Positions 23,301-36,194 are shown, counted from the stretch's first letter. The stretch is DNA of 64,000 nt from Ceratopteris richardii (GCA_020310875.1 CM035432.1:96377467-96441466), one strand, 5' to 3'. Notes: generated by a model from the sequence alone, not told the origin. Numbers and translations: made by a program.

Positions 23301-24482
23301 TTACTTGAGTGTACCCCTAATGTGCCTCAACACTCTTTGTCCTGCAACCCAATGTTCTTTCCTAGGACAATGCATGAATTGAGACAACACTCCAACTGCA
23401 TATGATAAGCCAAGCCTAGTTAATGTAGCATAAATCAGACTACCAACCAAACTTTGATATCGATTCATATCCTTGAACTCTTCTCCTCCATATCTGCTCA
23501 ATTTGTGATTCACCTCCATTGGACTATGTGCTACCCTGCAATCATTCATCTTAAAATTGATCAGCAAGATTCTCAGATACCTTTCTTGAGTTACATACAC
23601 TCCATGTTGAGTGTATGAGATCTCCATGCCCATGAAATATGACAAGTCTCCCAAGTCACTAATCTTGAACTCTTTCTCCATTTTCTTCTTTAGGATTTGA
23701 ATGCCTTTCTCATTTGTACCTGTAAGAATTATATCATCAACATATATGCATATATAAATGAACCCATCATCACTTGCTTTGACAAGTAAGCTAGTATCTG
23801 CTTTAGATACTTGAAAACCAAGTTCTTTCAAGAACTTCACAAGTCTATAATTCCATTCCCTTGGGGCCTGCTTCAAACCATACAAAGCTCTCTTGAGCTT
23901 GCACACATGACCTGGATATCTTTCATCTCTGAATCCTTGTGGTTGCTCCATGAAAACATCATCTAAAATATAACCATTTAAAAAAGCATTCTTCACATCT
24001 AATTGACATAATTTCCAACCTTTACATGCAGAAATAGCTATGAGTATCCTGATGGTTTTCATCTTTGCCACAGGACTATAGGGCTCATCATAATCTATAC
24101 CATATGTCTGAGCAAAACCTTTCACAACAAGTCTAGCTTTATACCTAGACACACTTCCATATGCAAACCTCTTTGTCTTGTAGACCCATTTGCATCCAAT
24201 GATCTTATGACTATTTGGTTTAGGAACCAGATCCCATGTCTGATTCTCCATCAATGCATCATACTCTTCCAGCATAGCTTTCTCCCAATTTTCCTTACAT
24301 TTTGCCTCTTCATATGTAGAAGGGTCTTCATCTGCCTTTATCATATAAGCATAATCTTTGGTAGCCAAAAAAGAAGTGTCATAGCTATACCCTGTAGGTT
24401 GCCATTTGTGACTTGATGACCTTCTGAGTTCTCCACTCCTTGAGGTTTCTGGTTCATCACACTCTGGATCAAACCTTGCCAC
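23301..24482 (-). pseudogene. Element D: reverse transcriptase
   Basis: A 393-codon open stretch with the full Copia RT core: [63 protein letters not shown] and LVGSLIYATLTR. It would copy the element RNA into DNA in cytoplasmic particles. Confidence 0.9.
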
Positions 24483-24539
24483 TTCTTCAACTTCAACTTG
24501 TACTTCATTGTTCTCCTCTTCATCAAATATCTGAACCTT

Positions 24540-25097
24540 TCATTTACCTTTCTTTTGAAACACAACTTCTTCATCACCTGCATAAATATTGATTGTACCT
24601 TCATACCAAGTACCTTGCTCATCAAATGTAACATCTTTAGACACAATGAATTGTTTTGTGGATGGACTCCACAACCTATATCCCATCTTCTTATCATCAT
24701 ATCCAATGAACACATATTTTTCAGCTTTAGGCTCCAATTTATGCCTCAATTGTGATGGCACATATGCATATGCCAAACATCCAAATACTTTGCAATGATG
24801 TCTCTTACCCCACCATGCCTCATATGGTTCCATACCCTTCAAATCTTTACATGGTAATCTATTGACCAACTAAGTAGCTATATTCACAGCCTCAGCCCAC
24901 AAATAATTTGGGAAATTTTTCTCCTTCATCATGGATCTTGCAAACTCAACAAGAGTTCTATTCCTTCTTTCTGCTACACCATTTTGTTGAGGAGAGTACC
25001 TGCAAGTAATTTCCCTTTTTATACCTGCATTCCACAAGTAATCATTGAACTCATTACAGAAATACTCTTCCCCTCCATCTGACCTTAGTCTCTTCAA
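24540..25097 (-). pseudogene. Element D: integrase C-terminal part
   Basis: Two minus-strand stretches (24,870-25,097 and 24,540-24,869) with RLRSDGGEEYFCNEF, YSPQQNGVAERRN, GCLAYAYVPSQLRHKL and CKVFGC. The first stops at the edge of element E. The other part of the integrase lies beyond E at 31,909-32,162. Confidence 0.88.
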
Positions 25098-25102
25098 CTT
25101 AT
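25098..25102. repeat. Target-site duplication of E, left copy (CTTAT)
   Basis: CTTAT outside the left E LTR, matching 31,904-31,908. D integrase coding sequence flanks both sides. Confidence 0.9.
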
Positions 25103-26375
25103 TGTTGGAGCAAGTCTATGACAAGCCTAAGTATTGGCTTGAGTCCCACAAAGTCATAGAAGAAGCTTTAAAATGAAGACTATGCAAAGTTCACTTGTGA
25201 GCTACCTCTTGTAACTTTTGAAGAGTTTACTTAATGTAAAAGTGACAGAATCTTAAGTGGTTGAGTCCACTTGATCAAAAAGGGAAAGAGGAGCCACGGA
25301 TTTGTGATTTGTGGTAGGTAGAGAATCAAACCAATCACTAATTGATTGGAGAGTGATTGAGGGAAGTTAGCCTCCCAAACTCAACTATAAATAGATTGCA
25401 ACTTTAGTCGTGGTTAGAGAGACCTATGTGAAGACCTCCAAGAGCTGAGCTTTATGTCATATCAAGGTGTGATTACAAGGCACACATATGTATCAGTAAG
25501 TCCATTGTATTGTACAAGAAATATACTTTCATTTTCATGATCATTTGAGTTCATATTTCCATGTTCTTGTGAAGTATACTACTCACTGCCATATCTCTCA
25601 GTTTTCTTAGTCAAATTGGAGGGATGGTTTCTCTGAGCTTGGTGCATCATTTTCAGTGATTTAACTTGGTAAAGTTAGGTCTCTAAGTCTAATATAGGCT
25701 CATCAAATTTCATTTCATTTGGATATTGCAATCTTCAGTTATGGTCAGTTGAAGTCAACCCTATATGTCATTTTCACTTCTCTGTCAGGTACGTGACTTT
25801 TTTACTCATCTTGTTAGAGCTATTACTTAGTGCGTACTTATCCAAATTCAATGATTTAAAGCTTTTTGGATTTATCTTACTGTCTAGTATAATCATACAA
25901 AATGTCATAATTGTTGGATTCTTAAATCTGGAGTTATAATCATTTTTCTACTCACTAGTGTCAAACTATAGCAGCCCGTGAAAATGGAGATGATGTCATC
26001 AGTTGCTAAACATCATTCTCAGTGTGTGGTTCATTATTTTTAATTAGATTACTCTTGAAAGTTAGCTCTTCAAGTTAACTAGACTTCCCCAAGATGAATT
26101 AAGCTAATTGCTGTTGTGCTCAGAGAATTATGCAAAACACTAGACAAGTGTATGAACCAAAAATAGCAAGTTCTTCACCTCTGAGCTAACTCCAACTTAT
26201 CTGTTTTGATCTATCTTTTTGTGAGTGATCTTCCAAGGTACATAGGGTGTCTAATACATCCATTGGCAAGCTACAAGGGCCCACCACATACTCCTGGAGT
26301 TCATTTGGCTGGTGTAGATCAAGGATTTTGCAACACCTCTTCATCTTCAAGCACATACCTATCCATCTCTTCACA
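25103..26375 (+). repeat. 5-prime LTR of element E
   Basis: 1273 bp starting TGTTGGAGCAAGTC and ending CTCTTCACA. A TATA box (TATAAATAG) lies at 25,386-25,394, 283 bp from the LTR start, at the same offset as in the right LTR. It would drive the element transcript. Confidence 0.93.
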
Positions 26376-26376
26376 G

Positions 26377-26389
26377 TGGTATCAGAGCA
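26377..26389 (+). other. Primer-binding site of element E
   Basis: TGGTATCAGAGCA one base after the LTR. Initiator Met tRNA type. Confidence 0.9.
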
Positions 26390-26401
26390 AGGTTGGACAA
26401 C

Positions 26402-27435
26402 ATGCCAGATGGATTTCCTTCATCAATTGACAAATTGGACAGAGGTAACTACTCAGCTTGGTCATTAAGAATGGAAGCTTATCTCAAGGTAGAAGTTTAT
26501 ATGGTTATTTGGCTGGAGATGAAGTTATGCCAAGTTTCGGGAATAAAAGTCAACCAACACAAGAAGAGCAAGAAAGATTGAGCACATGGTGCTCCAAGGA
26601 TGCACTTGCAAGGTCTTATCTCCTCAACTCTATCTCAGATTTTTTGTTGCCTCACATTAGAAGTTTTAAGACATCTCAGGAAGTGTGGGATGCACTTGAA
26701 GCCTTCTTCTCTTCAAGTACTAAAGCTAGGAAGCATCAACTATGGATCGATTTCACAACTCTCAAGAAGGCTCCCAAACAAAATGTGAATGATTTTGTCA
26801 CAAAGCTCAAGGACATAGCAGATCAGTTGGGAAGCGTTGGAGAGGTAATAGATGAAGAGCAAATTGTAAGGCAAGTCATCAATGGCTTGAAGGCAGATGA
26901 CAAGTGGGAAGCATTCACCACAGCTATGGATTTGTACATGGATATGCATGTACCTGATTTCAATACACTCATTGGACAACTACTTACTCAAGAGGCAAAG
27001 CTTATCAAAAATGGAGAAAGCTCTAAAGGTAATCAATCTTCAGCTTTATACACTGATAAAAGCAAGTCCAAAGATAACAAAGGAAATGCAAAGAAAGTGG
27101 ATGATGAAGCAGGTACATATCAAGTTAACTATGCAGGTAGAGGAAGACATGGTAGAGGTAGAGGAAGAGGAGCTAGACAAGGCAGGGGGAGATCCCAAGA
27201 CTCCAACTCATGTTCTATTTGTGGATTAACTAATCATACAACTGAAAATTGCTTTATGAATTCCAAGAATCAAAGAGGCAGAGGATACAATAGAGGAAGT
27301 TATGGCTACTCAAGAGGAAGGTTCAACAATTATCATGGAAGCTACAACAACTACAATCATTCAAACTATCAAGGAGGCTACAAAGGAAGGAGAGACTACA
27401 ATAACTACACAAAAGACTCAAACAAAGAGGATTAA
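26402..27435 (+). pseudogene. Element E: gag
   Basis: Starts MPDGFPSSIDKLDRGNYSAWSLRM and continues in the stretch 26,458-27,435: RSYLLNSISDFLLPHIRSFKTS, DEEQIVRQVINGLKADDKWEAF, an Arg/Gly-rich region and the CCHC knuckle CSICGLTNHTTENC. This is the particle protein with its nucleic-acid-binding end. It is followed at once by the protease region. Confidence 0.9.
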
Positions 27436-27438
27436 TTA

Positions 27439-28665
27439 TTGATCATGAACATGGCTATGCCACAAGGTAAATCTGATGAGCATGTTTTCTACATAGATTC
27501 AGGTTGTTCAAATCATGTGGCAGGAAATGTGGCACTCCTATCAGAATTAGAAGATCCAAGGAATAAGCATGAGGTACAAAGAGGAGATGACACAAGACAT
27601 CCTGTGGAGAAAATAGGCAATGTCAAAGCGCCTGATGGAAACATCAACCTACTCAGTAAGGTACTCTATGTCCCTACCATTACAAAGAATTTGATAAGTG
27701 TTGGGCAGATAGTAGAGAAAGGGTTGCAAGTCAGGTTCACAAAAGTAGGAGCATTTGTTGAAGATCCAAGTCAAGGATTCAGAAGAATTGCAAAAGGTGA
27801 AAAGACAGGTAGATTGTTCACATTTGAATTACAAGACACTAGAAACATTGGTCTCTTTGATTATGGTAGTCAGACACTCACAGAATTGGAAGTATGGCAC
27901 AAAAGGTTAGCACATATTGGTGAAAGGTCATTAAAGCAAATTTGTAGGGACCAACGTGTACTTGAACTCCCTAATTTGTCAAAACAACATATGATTTATA
28001 AGTGTAGTGCATGTCAATTTGGAAAGTCTCACAGGTTACCATTCATGAAGAAAGGTTATATGCATGGAGATCTCTTGGAGTTGGTTCATACAGATGTATG
28101 GGGACCTAGCAAGGAAGCTTCAATATCTAGATCAAGGTATTATGTTTCCTTTATTGATGATTGCAGCAGATGGACTATCCTATTCTTTATGAAACACAAA
28201 GATGAAGTTTTTTCATGTTTCAAAAGATATTTGGCTCTTGTGGAGAATCAAACAGGTAAATCACTAAAAAGGCTAAGGTTAGATGGAGGGGGAGAATACT
28301 TCTCCCATGAGTTTGATTCTTTTCTTCAAGAAAGAGGAATCAAAAGAGAGGTAACTACAAGGTACACTCTTGAGCAAAATGGAGTGGCAGAAAGGAGGAA
28401 TAGGACAATTGTTGAAGTCGCAAGGTCCATGCTAAATGAAAAGCATTTACCTAATTATCTATGGGATGAGGCTGTATCTACAGCCACTTACTTGATTAAC
28501 AGGTTGCCTTCAAAATCCCTTGATGGGATGACTCCATATGAGGCTTGGAATGGAAGAAGACCAAGCTTAGATCATTGTAAAATTTTTGTATGTATTGCTT
28601 TTGCTCATGTTCCTTCACAGGTTAGAGGCAAGATGGATCCAAAGGCAGAAAGGTGTTGGATATGA
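27439..28665 (+). pseudogene. Element E: protease and integrase
   Basis: A 408-codon stretch with the protease FYIDSGCSNHVAGN, the pre-integrase zinc motif (HKRLAHIGERSLKQI, then CSACQFGKSHRLPF) and the integrase core (HTDVWGPSKEAS, SFIDDCSRW, LDGGGEYFSHEF, EQNGVAERRN). This supplies cleavage of the polyprotein and insertion of the DNA copy into the nucleus genome. Confidence 0.9.
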
Positions 28666-29566
28666 CAACAATCAAAAGGGCTACAGGTTATACAACCCTA
28701 CCAACAAAGGATTCTTGGTAAGCAGAGATGTAGTTTTTGATGAAAACAATTCATGGTCTGAAGATTCATGCATGAAGGTCAATTTACCATATAATCTTGA
28801 AGAAGATTTTCCAAAGCTTGGTAGAGAACAACCAAAGATTGAAGAACAAGACACCTCAGAGGATGATGAAGAATCTGAGATGGAAAAGATCAAAGCATGG
28901 AAGTCTAAAGGTAAAGCAAAATTGGAGGAACTTGGTCATGAGGCAGAATCATCACATCATGACCTAAGAAGATCTATGAGGGAAAAGAAAAAACCAGAAA
29001 GGTATGGGTTTGACACCTCATTAGTAACTAAACATTCTATCTACATAGCACAGGACATAAACCAAGAGGAGCCATCATCATTTGAAGAGGCCAAAGCAAA
29101 ATCAAAATGGAAGCATGCAATGAAGGAAGAGATTGAAGCACTTGAGGAAAACAAAACTTGGGATTTGGTGCCCAAGACTTCATCCATGAAGGTAATAGGC
29201 TCAAGATGGGTCTATAAACTCAAGAAGAATTCTGATGGTTCCATTAACAGGTATAAGGCAAGGCTTGTAGCAAAAGGCTTTGCACAAACTCAGGGAATTG
29301 ATTATGATGAGACCTTCTCTCCTATGGCAAAGATGCCTACTAATACTTTGCTTAGTATTGCCTCTTCCAAGAATTGGAAGATACTTCAACTAGATGTAAA
29401 GAATGCATTCTTGAATGGCTGGATAACAGAAGAGGTATATATGGCACAACCACCTGGTTTTGAGAATCAAGTTTATCCTGATTATGTGTGTAAACTTAAC
29501 AAAGCATTGTATGGTCTCAAGCAAGCCCCAAGAGCTTGGAATTTCAGGCTTGTTTCATTCTCGTAG
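28666..29566 (+). pseudogene. Element E: integrase end and first half of RT
   Basis: The stretch 28,586-29,566 reads [20 protein letters not shown], an acidic linker, [15 protein letters not shown] and the RT start ([50 protein letters not shown]). The rest of RT lies in the next stretch. Confidence 0.88.
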
Positions 29567-30598
29567 GACAAAGGCTTTCAACCAAGCAAGGCAGATCCTT
29601 CACTCTTTATCAAAAAGAGTAACTCCAAGGTCATCTACTTATGTGTATATGTAGATGACATTATATTGACAGGAAATGATGCAGATGGTATGAAGAAGAT
29701 CAAAGATCAGATGAGAGAAGAGTTCAAGAGAAGTGATTTGGGTTCACTTACCTACTTCCTAGGCTTGGAAGTTGTCTACAAAGATCATGGTTTGTTTCTC
29801 ACTCAAAGAAAGTACATTAAGGACATGTTGGAAAAATTCAAGATGCAAGATTGTAAGATTGTAGGTACTCCAATGGAGGTCAATCACAAATTGAGCTCAC
29901 ATAAAGGTGAACTCATAGAGGACATCACATCATATCAAAGTCTATTGGGTAGTCTCAACTATGCCACATTGACAAGAGTAGATATATGTTACAGTGTGAG
30001 TGTGCTAAGTAAATTTATGCACACACCAAGGAAACCACATATGGACGCTGCCAAAAGGATTCACAAATATCTCAAAGGAACCATAAATGAAGGACTTTAT
30101 TATCCTTATGTATCTTGTTTAGGTTTGAAGCTATTTTCTGATGCAGATTGGGCTAGCTCCAAGGAAGATAGAAGGAGCACTTCAGGTTATCTTACCTTTG
30201 CAGGTTCAAAGCTTATTTCATGGTCATCCAATAAGCAACCCACAGTTGCTCTCTCTTCTATTGAAGCTGAATATAGAGGTCTTGCCATAGCTACACAAGA
30301 AGCTATGTGGATGAAGACATTGTTCAAAGATCTTGGATTGGAGTTTGGAACTCCAACTATTTTTGGTGACAATATGAGTTCTATTCATTTGGTTGCTAAT
30401 CCTATTTTTCATGCAAGGACTAAACATATTGAATTTCATTATCACTATGTACGAGAGAAGGTCCTAAGCAAAGAGATTCAAATATCATATGTGTCCACTC
30501 ATCAACAATGTGCAGATATTCTAACCAAAGCATTGGATGGTACAAAGCTTTGCAAATTCAAGGCTATGATTGGTTTGGAGGTAATCTTGGAAGATTGA
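29567..30598 (+). pseudogene. Element E: second half of RT and RNase H
   Basis: The region includes the RT catalytic sequence CVYVDDIILTGND. The stretch 29,666-30,598 then has LGSLTYFLGLEVVY, LLGSLNYATLTRVD and RNase H (LFSDADWASSKEDR, HARTKHIEFHYHYVRE, CADILTKALDGTK). It ends 17 bp before the polypurine tract. Confidence 0.9.
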
Positions 30599-30615
30599 AG
30601 ACCTCAAGCATACTT

Positions 30616-30630
30616 GGCTTGAGGGGGAGC
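30616..30630 (+). other. Polypurine tract of element E
   Basis: GGCTTGAGGGGGAGC directly before the 3-prime LTR, identical to that of A. Confidence 0.9.
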
Positions 30631-31903
30631 TATTGGAGCAAGTCTATGACAAGCCTAAGTATTGGCTTGAGTCCCACAAAGTCATAGAAGAAGCTTTAAA
30701 ATGAAGACTATGCAAAGTTCACTTGTGAACTACCTCTTCTAACTTTTGAAGAGTTTACTTAATGTAAAAGTGAGAGAATCTTAAGTGGTTGAGTCCACTT
30801 GATCAAAAAGGGAAAGAGGAGCCACGAATTTGTGATTTGTGGTAGGTAGAGAATCAAATCAATCACTAATTGATTGGAGAGTGATTGAGGGAAGTTAGTC
30901 TCCCAAACTCAACTATAAATAGATGGCAGCTTTAGTCGTGGTTAGAGAGACTTATGTGAAGACCTCCAAGAGCTGCGCTTTATGTCATATCAAGGTGTGA
31001 TTACAAGGCACACATATGTATTAGTAAGTCCATTGTATTGTACAAGCAATATACTTTCATTTTCATGATCATTTGAGTTCATATTTCCATGTTCTTATGA
31101 AGTGTACTACTCACTGCCATATCTCTCAGTTTTGTCAATCAAATTGAAGAGATGGTTTCTCTGAGCTTGGTGCATCATTTTCAGTTATTTAAATTGGTAA
31201 AGTTATCTCTCTAAGTTTAATATATGCTCAACAAATTTCATTTCATTTGGGTATTGAAATCATTAGTTACGTTCAGTTGAAGTCAACCCCGTCTGTCATT
31301 TTCACTTCTCTGTCAGGTACCTAACTTTTTTACTCATCTTGTTAGAGCTATTTCTCAGTGTGTACTTATCCAAATTCAGTGCTTTAATGCTTGTTGGATT
31401 CAACCTACTGTCTAGTATAAGCATACAAATTTTCATAATCATTGGATTCTAAAATCTGGAGCTATGTTTACTTGTCTGCTCATTGGTCTCAAGCTGTAGC
31501 AGCCTATGAAAATCGGGATGATGTCATCAGTTGCTAAACATCATTCTGAGTGTGTGGTTCATTACTTTTTATGCGATTACTCTTAAAAGTTAGCTCTTTA
31601 AGTTAACTAGACTTCCTCAAGAGGAATTAAGCTAATTGTTGTTGTGCTCAGAGAATTATGCAAAACACTCCACAAGTGTATGAACCAAAAATAGCAAGTT
31701 CTTAACCTCTGAGCTAACTCCAACTTATCTGTTTTGATCTATCTTTTTGTGAGTGATCTTCCAAGGTACATAGGGTGTCTAATACATCCATTGTCAAGCT
31801 AAAAGGGCCCACCATATACTCCTAGATTGCATTTGGCTGGTGTAGATCAAGGATTTTGCAACACCTTTTCATCTTCAAGCACATACCTATCCATCTCTTC
31901 ACA
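30631..31903 (+). repeat. 3-prime LTR of element E
   Basis: 1273 bp paired with 25,103-26,375. The TATA copy is at 30,914-30,922. It is followed by the target duplication CTTAT (31,904-31,908). Confidence 0.93.
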
Positions 31904-31908
31904 CTTAT

Positions 31909-32162
31909 GACCTGTAATTCTCTCTGCATACACATGATAATGTTTGAATGTATTGAATACCTCTGATTTATCTTTGATCACATAGATAGTGATCCACTTG
32001 GTAGCATCATCAACATAAATCACATAGTACCTTGAACCATTGATACTCAAATCCTTTGATGGTCCCCACACATCTGTGTGTACCAACTCAAGCTTCTCTG
32101 AATACATAAAACCATGCTTGGAATAAGATTGCTTATGAGCCTTACCTAATTGACATACCTCA
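31909..32162 (-). pseudogene. Element D: integrase N-terminal part
   Basis: The minus strand reads the integrase start LELVHTDVWGPSKDLS, RYYVIYVDDATKW and AERITGHK, up to the edge of E. The remainder is at 24,540-25,097. Apparent residues left of 31,904 belong to the E LTR. Confidence 0.87.
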
Positions 32163-32167
32163 CATCT

Positions 32168-33741
32168 TTATGTCATATGTCGACCTACAACATTAGGCAA
32201 TCCAAGCACTGAACCATTATTAACCATATCTTTGATACCTCTTTCATTGAAATGTCCAAGCCTTTTGTGCCAAAGATCTAACTCAGAGATCTTATGTCCA
32301 CCATAAGTAAACAAGGCATGACCAACATTACCTTGAATCTTCAATGTGAACAATCTTCCTTCTTTCTTTCCTGAAACAATTTGTTTATACCCATTGCTAT
32401 GGTCTTCCACAAACACTCCTTCATTAGTGAGCCTAACTTCATAACCTTTTTCAATAATTTGTCCTACACTTATCAGATTCTTAGGAATTGTAGGAACATA
32501 CAAAACCTTACTCAAGAGAGTACTACCATCCTTGGCCTTCAATGATCTAATTGACTTCACATTGTGCTTTGTATTGTCACCTGTTTGAACTACATGATTA
32601 GTTACCTTATTTTCCAAATCAGTCATCAAATCTATGTTACTACTCACGTGATTGCTACACCCTGAGTCAATGTAGAATACTCTTTGGTCTTCACTTTGCT
32701 TTTCACAAGTTGCATTCATTGTCAATGTTGAATCCTCCTTCTGATCTGAAGCATAATTGTAGTAGGTATTGTTGTATTGCTGATTTTGGAGTCCTCTACT
32801 TGCATTTCTTCCAAGGTAACCTCTACTACCTCTGCCTCTGAAATTACCTCTTTGATTTCTGCCACCTCTTCCTCTTGAATTAAAATTCTGATTATATCCA
32901 CCATTATTCTGAGTATTATGCCAACAATAATTAGCTAGATGATTTGTTTTACCACAAATCCAGCAAGCTTTGACTCCATCTTTATTACTCCTGCCTCTTC
33001 CTCTACCTTTGCCACCTCCTCTTCCTCTTAGGAAGTTAGCTTGGCTAGTTGTACCTTCATCTTCATTTGCTTGTTGCTTTCCTTTGCTATTCTTCTTCTT
33101 ATCCTTTGAATACATTTCTTGACCTGCACTTTTATCACTTTCACCTTTGACATCCTGCTCAAAGGTTAACATGTGTCCTAGCAACTGATTTAAATCAGGA
33201 GTAAAATGATCAAGTGATAATTCAGTAGAAAAAATGAATGGCTTCCATTTGTCATCACCTCTTAACCCTATGAGGATTTGCCTTACCAATTTATCCTCCT
33301 CAATATCTTCATCAACTGCTCCTAATGCATCTACAATGTCCTTCATTCTTGTTACATAATCTGAGATGGATTGAGAGGCCTTCTTCTTGAATGTGGTAAA
33401 TTTTGCCCATAAGGATGCCTTCCTAGACTTTGTTGTGTTTTGGAAATGCTCATCCAAAGCATTCCATATATCACTTGCACTTTCAAGACCTCTAATGTGA
33501 GGTAGCAAGTAGTCATTAACTGCCATGTAAATAATGCTCCTGGCTTGAGCATCTTCATCCAACTCCTTAAATCTGATAATTCCTCCCTAGTTGGAACACT
33601 AGGATCTCTAAACTGAGGCTTTTCTTCTTCACCTGTAATATAACCTATCAAGTCTTTGCTCATAAGATGAGCTTCCATCCTCATTGACCATGCTGGATAG
33701 TTCTCTCTATCCAACTTCTCTATCTGAAGAGAATCTCCCAT
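32168..33741 (-). pseudogene. Element D: gag and protease
   Basis: Begins MGDSLQIEKLDRENYPAWSM at 33,741 and continues in the stretch 32,168-33,562. Gag reads ARSIIYMAVNDYLLPHIRGL and DKLVRQILIGLRGDDKWKPF, then come an Arg/Gly-rich region, the CCHC knuckle CWICGKTNHLANYC, the protease FYIDSGCSNHVSSN and pre-integrase HKRLGHFNERGIKD. It differs clearly from the A/E group, so D is a separate family. Confidence 0.9.
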
Positions 33742-33949
33742 CCTTTCTTCTCTTGTGTATTGAATTCTTGAAACTTTATGAGTAATAGATGTACCTTTAC
33801 TTCAAATGATACTCCTTTCATCTTCCTTGATGTCGTATGGCCTCCTTCTCAAGATTTTCTCTTAAGCTTTCACCTTTTGAACCTTCAAGTATTGATTTCT
33901 TTACAGTTGCAGTAGTCGGGGTCCTCCTTTCTTCAATTTTGATACTTCC

Positions 33950-33962
33950 TGCTCTGATACCA
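33950..33962 (-). other. Primer-binding site of element D
   Basis: Minus-strand TGGTATCAGAGCA, one base inside the 5-prime LTR. Confidence 0.9.
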
Positions 33963-33963
33963 C

Positions 33964-35062
33964 TGATGGAGAGTGTTAATCTCCAAAAGAACTAGCTATT
34001 CTTGAACTTAGAGCACCTCTATATCAAGAGTAACTCAAAAACTTTCCCAATTAGGAGGATCAATTATAAACATTTTGGATAAACTATGAAGAAGATGATT
34101 CTACAGAAAGTCTGCTGCACATATCTCTCTCATTGACTTATCAAATGTGTAACGTTTTTTATAAAAGTTTGCATAAGGTGTTGTCTATAGTTTGCACACC
34201 TTCTTCAAGTTAAAGCATTCCAAAAGACTCAGTAGAACTTGAGAAATGATCTTAACAAGTCACCTATGTCTAAAACTGTTCTTCTGAGAAGTCGATTTAG
34301 ACACCTGTAACTTCTAACACTTGGTTCTCTGAATCTAGAACCCGTTTATAAAAATGCTTTTAGCCACAGGTAGCTTACCTTCCAACTTAAAGATTGAGTG
34401 CTTGGTTGCTCAAAACTTTACACTGTGGAAGGAGAACTGACCGAAACATTAGCATCAAATTTTGCACCTATTTCAGGAAAGAGTGAACACTTCTTCACAT
34501 ATGAATGTTCCTACTCATAATTCTCACAACTTGTTTACAATTAGGCTTCTAAACTTTAACCATAGACTCATTAACTATGGAGTTAGATTTCTACAAAAGG
34601 ATTCTTGAAATGATCAAGCACAGAAGGAGAATACACAAAAGCATCGGGCATAATTTCTCTTCATTACTAGAAAACTTTACATCTGGATGAGAGAGCTAAT
34701 CTTCAAACTTCTCAAGTGTCTAATCACTCCTAATTCTTCTAAATTCTTGTATTCTATACTCTCTCATATTTGCCCTGACATTTTTACTTGTATATATAGG
34801 CAAATATTTACAAGCTCATGACTATACAAAAGTATAACTAAACTATCTCTGAATTAATGTACATATGTGTACACATCTTCATCTTCTGGATATGCACTTC
34901 TTTCAAGCTTCATAACTTGATCTTTTCTTCAGTCCTTGGCACCGGAAGTGGACAATCGAGTAGTTGTACCAGCCAAGACTTGTTTCTGTATGATTATAAC
35001 TCCGGCTGATGTACTTTCAATTCTTCATCAAAATATCAATTGTTGATTGCCCTGCACCAACA
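33964..35062 (-). repeat. 5-prime LTR of element D (1099 bp)
   Basis: Pairs with 21,744-22,773. It is 69 bp longer because of an extra, less AT-rich stretch at about 34,939-35,007 that is absent from the partner LTR. It ends CACCAACA and is followed by the target duplication TGTGT (35,063-35,067). Confidence 0.9.
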
Positions 35063-35480
35063 TGTGTGAGGCCTACACTCTAGCCCACACCTATCTACAC
35101 CATTAGGCAATGATCTTCATGCCTATGAAATTGTACAAACATTGTTCATTCTTACTTACTCAACTCCATCTCTGATTTTCTTTTTCCACATATTAGAAAC
35201 TGTAAGACATCCCAAGAGACTTGGGAAACCTTGTCATCCTATTTTTCTTCCAATACAAGGGCTAGAAAAAACCAATTGTGGATTGAATTTACCACACTAA
35301 GGAAGCAACCTAAGTAGGCTATTTCAGAGTTTGTGACTAAGATTAAAGATGTAGCAGATCAGAAGCCAAGCTCAACAAGAATGGAGACACATCCAAAGGT
35401 AATAGATCTTCTGCCCTATACACTGATAAAAGTAACTCTAAAGATAAAGGCAAGAACAAGAAGATAGAAGATGAAGGCAC
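35063..35480 (+). pseudogene. Element F: leader remnant and gag start
   Basis: After D, about 80 bp of leader or LTR sequence is followed by plus-strand gag (SYLLNSISDFLFPHIRNCKTSQETW, LWIEFTTLRKQPK, ISEFVTKIKDVADQ). It runs to the GGCAC target site of G. The upstream part of gag is not seen. It is close to element A gag. Confidence 0.82.
35476..35480. repeat. Target-site duplication of G, left copy (GGCAC)
   Basis: GGCAC outside the left G LTR, matching 41,152-41,156. F gag coding lies on both sides. Confidence 0.9.
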
Positions 35481-36181
35481 TATAAGAAAATAACAGCACA
35501 GCGGAATAGACCTGCAGACAGAGTTGAGAGAAAAACGCAGACAAAGATAGACGCAGACTAAGAGGTAGAGAACTCAAATTCTCAGATTGCAAAGCATAAT
35601 GCAGTTACAATGATGGTGCTGTCCACCCGTGCGCTCCCACTGTGGAGCTTAGATGGCGATCTAGACAGACTCTAGATGAAGGGCTTACTAGTGCGCAATG
35701 CTATATAAAGCTCAACCTGGGCTGTGCTTATATAGCTTTTACAAGGCGGTTCGGTATAGATAAACGTAGTCGGGAGATACAAATTAGTCGGTAAAATATA
35801 TGATCCGACAATATCTCCACGACCAGAAGTCCTACCGTCTCGGCCCTACGGGACCCCGCAGAAGGGGGCAAGCCCCCCTCTGCACTCCCCCCATTAAGGT
35901 TCTATGGGGAAACCGCGCGATGCCACAGGGCCTTTATTTTCACCTTAAATGATAACCCAATGGCTTGGAAGTTTATGCCCTACCTAACCTGACGGCTAGG
36001 CTCACAAAGATCATCTATAACCATCAACGGTCACACATAGACCTCATCTAACTTGGAAGTTAGGGTTCCACAAATGTCCGGGCTCTCATAATGGCTTCTC
36101 CTCATAATGGGGGCCTTACAACTTAGAGCACCATGGATCATTTGTGGTCACATGAGGGTGGAGTATTGAGCATATCTAACA
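35481..36181 (-). repeat. 3-prime LTR of element G (701 bp)
   Basis: Pairs with 40,430-41,151 and ends CATATCTAACA on the plus strand. The C-run of the polypurine tract follows it. Confidence 0.92.
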
Positions 36182-36194
36182 CCCCCCCTCAATG
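36182..36194 (-). other. Polypurine tract of element G
   Basis: Minus-strand CATTGAGGGGGGG directly against the LTR. Confidence 0.88.

Larger units (their letters stand above)
25103..31903 (+). mobile_element. Copia element E, full length (fossil)
   Basis: 6.8-kb plus-strand Copia with two equal 1273-bp LTRs, primer site, gag, protease, integrase, RT, RNase H and polypurine tract. Target duplication CTTAT. Nearly complete, with about three to four breaks in the coding part. The LTRs differ by roughly 3-5% by eye, so it is clearly older than A. The protein is close to A and B. Confidence 0.94.
21744..35062 (-). mobile_element. Copia element D, split by element E (fossil)
   Basis: Minus-strand Copia with LTRs at 21,744-22,773 and 33,964-35,062, primer site at 33,950-33,962, gag-protease at 32,168-33,741, integrase on both sides of E, then RT and RNase H. 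The LTRs differ by several percent by eye, plus a 69-bp length difference. The gag and knuckle (CWICGKTNHLANYC) differ clearly from the A/E/F group. About four to six breaks besides the E insertion. Confidence 0.9.
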
